NCBI GenBank assembly: GCA_039934635.1
Contig: JBDTLT010000207.1
Location: 1-9,784, forward strand
DNA from: DATLFA01 sp039934635
GTDB taxonomy: Bacteria > Actinomycetota > Acidimicrobiia > Acidimicrobiales > WLNW01
Length of the DNA stretch: 9,784 nt
Direction: 5' to 3'
Position numbers and translations under genes: made by a program. The notes beneath the pieces are model-generated. The model was given only the letters and a program-made list of their open reading frames with translations. It made no database searches and was not told where the DNA came from. Shown here in pieces: positions 1 to 5,476 of this stretch (positions within the stretch are counted from its first letter, which is position 1; every line of letters begins with the position of its first letter).

Positions 1-316
1 CCCACCAGTTCTTCATCCGCCAATCCTCTCGCTGCCAACTATCGCATCAGCGTCTCGATGTTCCGGCACAGGGACCCCACCGTCGTGAGGTTCGTTGATC
101 ATGCCGTCTGTTTGCCCGCCGCCGGTGCGCATTCAAACTCGAGGAGCCATTCGTTGCACGCTGGCAACCTTCAATGAGGGTCTACGAGGGCGCGAACTTC
201 GCCGCTCGAGTGCCGCACCCGAAAAGGGACGCACGGTTGACACGCAGAACCGCCCGGTGTAAGAAATGAGGTGCTGTTGAGAAGGAGCAGCGGATGCCCA
301 CGAAGGGATCTGCGGC
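1..316. other. Region without a recognisable gene
   Basis: I see no gene I can support in this stretch. The plus-strand frame beginning at base 1 stays open to a TGA at 175-177, but its translation resembles no family I know, so it could be the tail of a gene starting outside the window or chance. The minus-strand open frames here run antisense into the STAS gene and look like shadows. The right end holds a candidate promoter (237-265) and two purine-rich ribosome-binding-like runs, AAGGAG at 282-287 and AAGGGA at 303-308, ahead of the STAS gene. Confidence 0.5.
237..265 (+). promoter_or_regulatory. Candidate promoter for the STAS gene
   Basis: A perfect TTGACA hexamer (237-242) is followed, after 17 bases, by TAAGAA (260-265), a weak match to a -10 box. 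The spacing is ideal and the site lies about 50 bases upstream of the STAS start codon. A stress-sigma reading (GTTG, then GGTGTA about 16 bases on) is also possible but matches poorly. This rests on motif match only. Confidence 0.3.
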
Positions 317-757
317 ATGCCTCTTGATGCACGGATACGCATCGATGTCGACAACGGCCGTGTGGTTGTCGCAGGCGGGCTGGACATGGCAACCGTTCCG
401 CTGCTGCGCGCTGTGCTGGCAAAGCTGTGCCCCGTCGCGATCCGCCACGACATCGTGGTGTCACTCGATCTCTCCGGCGTGACATTCATCGATTCGACCG
501 GGCTGCACTTGCTGCTAGAGATGCGCCGACGAGGCACACCCGTCAGGATCGTTGCCACGAGCACCACTGTCGACCGTTTGGTCGAGGTCACGCAGACGCA
601 CGAATCGCTCTTCGATGACGGATCTCCATCCGGGATACGAGACGGTGTCTGGCGCCGCGCCGCGCAAGGCGGTACCACCCCGAGGTCGTCTCCATCACCG
701 CCAGAGCATTGTTCAGTTTCGGCGACATCGATCGCTGACTGCCACCGCATCACGTAA
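317..757 (+). CDS. STAS-domain protein, anti-anti-sigma factor type
   Basis: Likely a SpoIIAA/RsbV-type anti-anti-sigma factor, a cytoplasmic protein that binds an RsbW-type ATPase and so frees a sigma factor. Residues about 5-100 form the STAS fold. The hallmark segment after the central strand reads DLSGVTFIDSTGL, with Ser60 and Thr61 at the position normally phosphorylated by the partner kinase. The ATG at 317 is the only start in this frame after the TGA at 278-280, and AAGGGA at 303-308 sits 8 bases upstream. A stronger AAGGAG at 282-287 serves an ATG at 294 in another frame. The tail after about residue 100 is Ser/Pro/Thr-rich and unlike a STAS end. From about 619 the +1 frame has the better G/C third positions and stops at 738, so an indel near 614-640 is possible and the given 3' end uncertain. 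The converging ATPase gene at 1610-1966 is the natural partner. Confidence 0.8.
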   Translation: MPLDARIRIDVDNGRVVVAGGLDMATVPLLRAVLAKLCPVAIRHDIVVSLDLSGVTFIDSTGLHLLLEMRRRGTPVRIVATSTTVDRLVEVTQTHESLFDDGSPSGIRDGVWRRAAQGGTTPRSSPSPPEHCSVSATSIADCHRIT

Positions 758-826
758 TCGTCGGCGCGGGGAGCGGCGAGGCCGTAACAACCAACTCTTT
801 GGCGTGCCTGGCCGCGGCAGTCATTC

Positions 827-1591
827 CTGCGCGGCGATTGGCTCGGCCATGCCGTTCATCCTCTCCTCACCGACTTCCCGCTGGGATGCTGGCTATCGGC
901 GGGCCTTCTCGATGTCTTCGGAGGGCGATCTTCGCGGCGAGCGGCCCAAAGACTCGTAGGCGCGGGGCTGTTGTTGACGCCGCCAACCATTGCCACCGGA
1001 CTCACGGAGTATCGCGCGCTCGATCAGCAGCGAACCAAACGCGTCGCGGTGATTCACGCCGGCGGCAACGCCATCGAGGCATTCCTGTACCTGTCATCTT
1101 GGTTCACGCGTCGTCGCGGAAACCACGCTCGCGGAGTGTTGATGAGCGCGCTCGGCGGTCTCTGCGCTTGGGGCACCGGCTACCTGGGCGGGCACCTATC
1201 GTTCGCGCGTGGCGTCGCCATGGGTGAGCGCGGCGTTATCGACCTCACTACTTCCGACGAGACTGCCGCAGCGCAAGACGACGGGCAGTCCCCATTCGCA
1301 ATCGAGTCCGATCGACGCTATGAGGTCGGGTCGATGGGCGACGACGAACTCGAAAACTGCTACCGGACGGTTCTGCGTTTGAGGAACAACGGCAGCAATC
1401 GCTCGATTCAGGGCATCATGCGCGAACTCGGAGGAACGGGACCGCAGCATGCACTGCGGACCGTCGACGCATTGCAGACGCTGACCAAGCGTGGACGTTT
1501 GCAGCTCGTGCCGATCACCGCCGAGGTTTCGGCGCTCGATGAAGAGCTCAATGAGACGAACGAAACGCACTGGTACGAACCGCTCGAGTGA
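827..1591 (+). CDS. DUF2231 four-helix membrane protein with C-terminal extension; start unresolved
   Basis: The N-terminal half is a DUF2231 predicted membrane domain. It opens with the family signature GDWLGHAVHPLLTDFPLG, has four hydrophobic segments, and closes with GYLGGHLSFARGVAMG. The frame is open from 788, after a TAA at 785-787, but contains no ATG, GTG or TTG until a TTG at 971, which would remove the first conserved helix. I mark a CTG at 827 as a provisional start; the other explanation is an indel, for example a GTG at 804 in a neighbouring frame joining near 826. The DUF2231 role is not well defined, though such domains often occur near redox proteins. After about residue 130 comes a soluble tail of about 120 residues, acidic at both ends. 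Its core (SIQGIMRELGG, then a TVDALQTLTKRGRLQLV-like helix and strand) resembles a winged helix-turn-helix. That reading is pattern-based only. Confidence 0.7.
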   Translation: MRGDWLGHAVHPLLTDFPLGCWLSAGLLDVFGGRSSRRAAQRLVGAGLLLTPPTIATGLTEYRALDQQRTKRVAVIHAGGNAIEAFLYLSSWFTRRRGNHARGVLMSALGGLCAWGTGYLGGHLSFARGVAMGERGVIDLTTSDETAAAQDDGQSPFAIESDRRYEVGSMGDDELENCYRTVLRLRNNGSNRSIQGIMRELGGTGPQHALRTVDALQTLTKRGRLQLVPITAEVSALDEELNETNETHWYEPLE

Positions 1592-1609
1592 AGCACGCAC
1601 GGTCGTCCC

Positions 1610-1966
1610 CTACGGCTGGTCGATTTCGAACCAGACCTGCTTGCCGGCGGCGGTGAGCTTGCTGCCCCATCGGCTGGTTCGTGCGGCAACGATGTTCAGC
1701 CCAAAGCCGCCGCGATGGTCAGGACCGGCGTTGACGGCGGGTCGAGCGGTCGAGCAGTCGTGCACTTCGCCGCGCACCGTGCCGTTGGCGCAGAATAGGT
1801 CGAAGTCGTAGGGCGGCGTTGCGTGCAGTACCGCGTTGTTCACGAGTTCACCGACGACGAGTTCTATGTCGGCAACAACGAACTCGTTGAGAGCCAGGTC
1901 TCTCATACATTGCCGGGCGTGGCGCCGTGCCTGTTGCGCGGCACTTCGATCCTGAGCCAACCGCAT
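1610..1966 (-). CDS. RsbW/SpoIIAB-like ATP-binding anti-sigma factor (HATPase_c_2)
   Basis: A small GHKL-type ATPase of the serine-kinase anti-sigma family, which holds a sigma factor inactive and phosphorylates its STAS antagonist. Numbered from the ATG at 1966 (118 residues), the N box is GELVNNAVLHA (Glu40, Asn44), the G1 box is VHDCS (Asp70) and the G2 box is RGGFGLNIV (85-92). The end, SRWG followed by GKQVWFEI, matches the actinobacterial members. The length is normal. Alternative in-frame starts are GTG at 1975 and TTG at 1978. I prefer the ATG, which has a weak GGTGG about 5 bases upstream. The gene converges on the DUF2231 gene with an 18-base gap and points away from the beta-propeller gene. 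It is the likely partner of the STAS protein at 317, but no sigma factor lies in the window. Confidence 0.85.
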   Translation of the reverse strand: MRLAQDRSAAQQARRHARQCMRDLALNEFVVADIELVVGELVNNAVLHATPPYDFDLFCANGTVRGEVHDCSTARPAVNAGPDHRGGFGLNIVAARTSRWGSKLTAAGKQVWFEIDQP

Positions 1967-2113
1967 GGTGGCCACCAATCCGCGCCGTTTCTTGACGCAT
2001 CGCTGCGCACTCTACCCAACGATTCAGTTGCAGCCCGTCCGCATCGCCGATTCACCTAGGGCTCACCCAGACGTACCTGTGCTTCCTGCGTTCCCGGCGT
2101 AGAGCCAACACGC

Positions 2114-2149
2114 CGATCACGCGCGCCGACGACGCGCGGTCGTGAATCG
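2114..2149. other. Strong imperfect hairpin in the divergent control region
   Basis: CGAT-CACG-CGCGC (2114-2126) pairs with GCGCG (2134-2138), CGTG (2141-2144) and ATCG (2146-2149). This gives 13 base pairs with a 7-base loop and two small bulges (GT at 2139-2140, A at 2145). It lies between two divergently oriented genes, so it is not the terminator of either. It could be a structured 5' leader, a regulator site or an end of a small RNA. GC-rich DNA forms hairpins easily, so function is unproven. Confidence 0.35.
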
Positions 2150-2156
2150 CTGCATT

Positions 2157-2175
2157 CGAAACTCGCGCGAAACTC
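2157..2175. repeat. Direct repeat CGAAACTC x2, possible regulator site
   Basis: CGAAACTC occurs at 2157-2164 and again at 2168-2175, start to start 11 bases, about one helical turn. It sits 88 bases ahead of the beta-propeller start codon, just downstream of the hairpin. The spacing suits a regulator binding in tandem on one face of the DNA, such as an OmpR-family dimer. A GAAACT core also occurs at 3472-3477, ahead of the response regulator gene. This is suggestive only. Confidence 0.25.
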
Positions 2176-2262
2176 TTGAACCGATCGCCGCCCCTCATCA
2201 CATCGATTCCTCATAGTGGTCCTCGGCACTCCCGCCGTCGTTCCTCCACAGGAGAAGATCTG

Positions 2263-3360
2263 ATGTCCAGTCGAATTCGTCGATCAGTGGCCGCCGTCGC
2301 CCTGTTCGCTCCACTCGCCGCCCTCGCGTTCGCAACCCCCGCTTCCGCGGACGAAGGACATGGCGAGGGGCGAGCGGGCACCATCTATACGGAAACCAAC
2401 AATGCGGACGGCAACGCGGTACTTGCGCTGCGAAACGTCGACGGCAATCTGACGAACGTAGGAAGCTATGCGACCGGCGGCCGAGGCTCAGGCGATGGCT
2501 TGGGATCGCAAGGCGTACTCGTCGCTGATCACAACCGACTACTCGCCGTCAACGCTGGCTCGAACGAGGTGTCGTTGTTCAGCATTGGCGACAACGGCCG
2601 CCTCACTCTCCGCGATGTCGAGTCGTCAGGTGGAATTCGCCCGGTCAGCGTGACGGTGCATGACAACGTTGCCTATGTGGTGAATGCGGGCGATCGCACT
2701 GTGAGCGGGTTCCGAATCGGCCGCCACCAGATCGAACCTATTCCCGGCTCGACGCGCACCCTTCCCGGCAACGGCGCCGCGCAAATCAGCTTCGATACTG
2801 ACGGCGATCGACTCGTCATCACTGAGAAGGCCACCAGCACGATCGATGTGCTCGCAGTGAACGACCGCGGTGTCGCTGGTGTGCCGGTGTCGAACGCCTC
2901 GACCGGTGAGACACCCTTCGGTTTCGCCATCGATCGACGCGACCACGTGATCGTTTCGAACGCCGCGGGCGGCGCCGCCGGTGCGTCGTCACTGTCCAGC
3001 TACTCCTTTGCCGGCAAGACCGGTCTCGTATCCGTCAGCGCGGCGGTCGCCGATACCCAAGCCGCGGCATGTTGGGTGGCTTTGTCCGACAACCAAAAGT
3101 ACGCCTACACGACCAACACCGGGAGTGGTTCGATCAGTAGCTACCGGGTCGGCCGGGACGGTTCGCTCACGCTGATCAACGCCGTGGCGGCACAGCCGGG
3201 CGCTGCACCGAGCGACATGGTCACCACCGAAGGCACGCTGTTCGCGCTCAGCGGTGGCTCACATACGATCACGAGCCACGACATCGCGGCCGACGGATCG
3301 CTGTCCGCCGTGAGCCAGATCTCGGTGCCCACCGGCGTGGCGGGCCTCGCCGCCGCCTGA
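2263..3360 (+). CDS. Secreted lactonase-family/YncE-like beta-propeller protein
   Basis: A 365-residue exported protein. It has a classical Sec signal peptide: basic SRIRR, a hydrophobic stretch from about 9 to 24, and TPASA with cleavage expected after Ala29. The mature part is a run of blade-like repeats such as LLAVNAGSNEVSLFSI, AYVVNAGDRTVSGFRI and YTTNTGSGSISSYRV, each about 45-50 residues apart. This is typical of the seven-bladed lactonase/YncE superfamily. Many actinobacterial members have no known substrate, so no enzyme activity can be assigned. The ATG at 2263 has AGGAGA at 2250-2255, 7 bases upstream, and directly precedes the signal peptide; an upstream in-frame TTG at 2176 would put about 29 residues ahead of it and is rejected. 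The gene is monocistronic, ending 22 bases before a strong hairpin. Confidence 0.85.
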   Translation: MSSRIRRSVAAVALFAPLAALAFATPASADEGHGEGRAGTIYTETNNADGNAVLALRNVDGNLTNVGSYATGGRGSGDGLGSQGVLVADHNRLLAVNAGSNEVSLFSIGDNGRLTLRDVESSGGIRPVSVTVHDNVAYVVNAGDRTVSGFRIGRHQIEPIPGSTRTLPGNGAAQISFDTDGDRLVITEKATSTIDVLAVNDRGVAGVPVSNASTGETPFGFAIDRRDHVIVSNAAGGAAGASSLSSYSFAGKTGLVSVSAAVADTQAAACWVALSDNQKYAYTTNTGSGSISSYRVGRDGSLTLINAVAAQPGAAPSDMVTTEGTLFALSGGSHTITSHDIAADGSLSAVSQISVPTGVAGLAAA

Positions 3361-3382
3361 CCGATCGCCGAATTCGAACGCT

Positions 3383-3416
3383 TCGTGCGCCGGTTGCCAT
3401 GAGCACCGGCGCACGA
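3383..3416 (+). terminator. 12-bp hairpin, likely terminator of the beta-propeller gene
   Basis: TCGTGCGCCGGT (3383-3394) and ACCGGCGCACGA (3405-3416) are perfect inverted complements around a 10-base loop. The hairpin begins 22 bases after the stop codon at 3360. No T-run follows, which is common for terminators in high-GC actinobacteria. It separates the beta-propeller gene from the operon that starts at 3528. Confidence 0.65.
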
Positions 3417-3443
3417 CCGCGCCCGTTGCCGGCGAAGCGAGCC

Positions 3444-3480
3444 GTCGAGAGCCGCAATTCTTACGTGTCGAGAAACTTTC
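3444..3480. promoter_or_regulatory. Candidate control region of the two-component/redox operon
   Basis: GTCGAGA occurs at 3444-3450 and 3467-3473, start to start 23 bases (about two helical turns). The second copy runs into GAAACTTTC (3472-3480), a 9-base odd-centred palindrome. This is the only patterned sequence between the hairpin and the response regulator start. An autoregulatory site for the downstream response regulator is plausible but not shown, and I see no convincing -35/-10 pair. Confidence 0.2.
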
Positions 3481-3527
3481 GCCTGGCCGAAGCCCGTGCG
3501 AACGGCGCGAGCTGTTAGCTGTAGCGC

Positions 3528-4265
3528 ATGAACTCCGACGCGCGAAGTGGTGAACCCGGAGTGCCAGCTCGGGTGCTCGTGATCGATGACGACGCGATGC
3601 TCGCTGAAGTGGTCGCCCGTTACTTGGAGCGTGAGGGCTTCGAGGTCGAGGTGTGCGGGAATGGCCGCGACGGGTTGGAGCGAGCGCTGATGGTGCTGCC
3701 CGACCTCGTCGTGTTGGACCTGATGTTGCCGGGCCTGAACGGTCTCGATGTCTTCCGGCGCCTTCGCCGCGTTGCTCCAATCCCCGTTGTGATGCTCACG
3801 GCGCGGGGCAGCGAAGAAGACCGTGTCGCGGGTCTGGAGCTCGGCGCCGACGATTATGTTGCCAAACCGTTCTCGCCGCGAGAACTGACCGCTCGGGTCA
3901 AAGCGGTGTTGCGCCGTGCTGGTGGCGGCGCGGTCGTGGCGTCGACCGGATCCACGTTGAGGGCTCGGTCGCTCGAAGTCGACTTGCTCGCGCACCAGGC
4001 AACCCGTGACGGGATCGCGTTGGCGCTGACCGCGAAAGAACTCGAGCTGTTGGTCTTTCTGATGAGCCATCCGGGTCACGCGTTCGCTCGCGCCGAGCTG
4101 CTGCATCAAGTGTGGGGTTTTGCGGTTGGCGACACGGCCACGGTGACCGTTCATGTTCGACGCTTGCGCGAAAAGATCGAAGACGACCCCGCGAACCCAA
4201 CGATGATTGCGACGGTACGAGGCGTGGGCTACCGGTTCGAGTCGGCCGCGATGGCGTCGCAATGA
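3528..4265 (+). CDS. OmpR/PhoB-family response regulator
   Basis: A 245-residue DNA-binding response regulator. The receiver domain (about 15-128) has the acidic pair Asp21/Asp22, phospho-acceptor Asp64 in VVLDLMLPGLNG, Thr91 in VMLTARG and Lys113 in KPF, so every catalytic position is present. The C-terminal winged helix (about 155-240) shows LTAKELELLVFL, the recognition-helix segment TVTVHVRRLREKIE and the wing VRGVGYRFE, diagnostic of the OmpR class. The ATG at 3528 has no clear Shine-Dalgarno sequence, so a leaderless or weakly translated start is possible; a GTG at 3561 would still leave the receiver intact. Its stop overlaps the kinase start (ATGA at 4262-4265). It is the first gene of a five-gene operon and most likely controls that operon. 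Confidence 0.95.
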   Translation: MNSDARSGEPGVPARVLVIDDDAMLAEVVARYLEREGFEVEVCGNGRDGLERALMVLPDLVVLDLMLPGLNGLDVFRRLRRVAPIPVVMLTARGSEEDRVAGLELGADDYVAKPFSPRELTARVKAVLRRAGGGAVVASTGSTLRARSLEVDLLAHQATRDGIALALTAKELELLVFLMSHPGHAFARAELLHQVWGFAVGDTATVTVHVRRLREKIEDDPANPTMIATVRGVGYRFESAAMASQ

Positions 4266-5476
4266 ACACTCGTGCGCGCGTCGCGACAGTCGTCGTCATA
4301 GGGTTCGTCGCGGCAGTCGCGCTCGCAGTCGCTTTTGGATCGGGCGCGCACGACACGGCAGTGGTCGTCATACTCGCGGGCTTGGGTTCGGTGTGCGCCG
4401 CCATTGCCGGCGACGTCGCATCGAGGTTGCTGCGCTGGCGCTCGCTACGCACGCAGGTGATGGTCATTGGACTTACCTCGACTGTCACTACTGCGGCGGG
4501 CGTGCTGCTGGCGGCCCGCTGGATGTTCATCGAACAGCACGACGTATCGGTTCTCGCTGTCGTGCTGGTGGCTAGCTCGGCCGTTGCGCTCGGCGCCGCG
4601 ACACGTCTGGGCGCTTCGTTCGAGCGAGAAGCCGAAAGTGTGGTCGCACTCGCACGTCAGTTGGCCGAACCGGCCCCGGCGTCTACGACCCGACGCGCCA
4701 CGAACACCGAGGAGATGCGCCGCGTGACGGCCGAGCTACACGACGTGTCGAGACGGCTGGAGGCGAGTCGCGAACGAGAACAGAACCTCGAGACTTCGCG
4801 GCGGGAGTTGGTGGCGTGGGTATCGCACGATCTGCGCAGCCCGATCGCCGCGGTCCGGGCGATGGCCGAGGCGTTGGAGGACCGCGTGGTCGACGATGGC
4901 GAAAGCGTTGACCGGTACCACCGCTTGATTCGTCAAGAGACCGAGCGGCTGAGCCAGTTGGTGGACGACTTGTTCGAGTTGAGTCGCATCACCGCCGGGG
5001 CGCTCGCGCCCGACGACACCACCCTCCCGCTCGGCCAATTGATCAACGATGTGCTCGACAGTGTCTCGACTGCGGCTCATTCGCGTGGCATCGACGTCGT
5101 TGCCCAGATCGACGACACCTTCGACGCCCTCGTGCCCGGTTCGTACCTGCGACGGGCATTGCAGAACGTGATGGACAACGCAATCCGACACACGCCGGTC
5201 GGTGGCACCGTGTCGCTCGGATGGTCGACCGGCGAAGGCTTCCTTCGGATCGATGTCAGCGACGAGTGTGGCGGCATCCCAACCTCCGATCTGCCACGCG
5301 TATTCGACGTAGCATTCCGCGGCGACACCGCTCGCACCCGCGACCACGGTGGAGGCGGGTTGGGACTCGCGATCGCGCGGGGCCTGCTGGACCTCCATCA
5401 CGGAACGATCGAGGTCGACAACCGCGGTGCAGGATGCCGATTCTCGCTACGACTTCCGGTGACGGTGCGCTCATGA
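4262..5476 (+). CDS. Membrane sensor histidine kinase, partner of the upstream regulator
   Basis: A 404-residue kinase. The ATG at 4262 overlaps the regulator stop as ATGA, implying translational coupling; an earlier in-frame start at 4112 lies inside the regulator gene. Four hydrophobic segments (about 7-26, 32-54, 66-90, 95-115) are joined by very short outer loops, so there is no periplasmic sensor domain. A HAMP-like, coiled-coil region (about 117-180) leads to the HisKA box VSHDLRSPI with phospho-acceptor His189. The catalytic domain has an N box at NVMDNAIRHT (Asn306), a G1 box DVSDECGGI, an F box RVFDVAFRG and a G2 box HGGGGLGLAIA (363-369). All catalytic motifs are intact. The signal is unknown; the short loops suggest it reads a membrane or protein-partner cue, perhaps the redox state of its operon partners. 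It ends with ATGA overlapping the next gene. Confidence 0.95.
   Translation: MNTRARVATVVVIGFVAAVALAVAFGSGAHDTAVVVILAGLGSVCAAIAGDVASRLLRWRSLRTQVMVIGLTSTVTTAAGVLLAARWMFIEQHDVSVLAVVLVASSAVALGAATRLGASFEREAESVVALARQLAEPAPASTTRRATNTEEMRRVTAELHDVSRRLEASREREQNLETSRRELVAWVSHDLRSPIAAVRAMAEALEDRVVDDGESVDRYHRLIRQETERLSQLVDDLFELSRITAGALAPDDTTLPLGQLINDVLDSVSTAAHSRGIDVVAQIDDTFDALVPGSYLRRALQNVMDNAIRHTPVGGTVSLGWSTGEGFLRIDVSDECGGIPTSDLPRVFDVAFRGDTARTRDHGGGGLGLAIARGLLDLHHGTIEVDNRGAGCRFSLRLPVTVRS

Noticed and set aside
294..482. ATG at 294 with a strong AAGGAG, giving a 62-residue frame
   Set aside because: The product is Cys/Trp-rich and resembles nothing, while the STAS domain is coded in the overlapping frame. 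The good ribosome site may instead hint at an indel between 294 and 317.
133..753. Minus-strand open frame of 206 codons opposite the STAS gene
   Set aside because: It is Ser/Arg/Thr-rich with no recognisable domain, and the opposite strand encodes a clear STAS fold.
2176..2262. Upstream TTG start for the beta-propeller gene
   Set aside because: It would place about 29 polar residues before a standard signal peptide, and the ATG at 2263 has a well-spaced AGGAGA.
3141..4262. Long minus-strand open frame (373 codons) across the beta-propeller end and the response regulator
   Set aside because: It is antisense to two clearly recognised genes, has an Arg/His/Gln-rich composition typical of a shadow frame in GC-rich DNA, and shows no family motif.
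5221..5472. Earlier in-frame start for the molybdenum enzyme inside the kinase gene
   Set aside because: The upstream 84 codons are Arg/Pro-rich shadow sequence over the kinase catalytic domain. The ATG at 5473 gives the usual ATGA coupling and a membrane helix at once.
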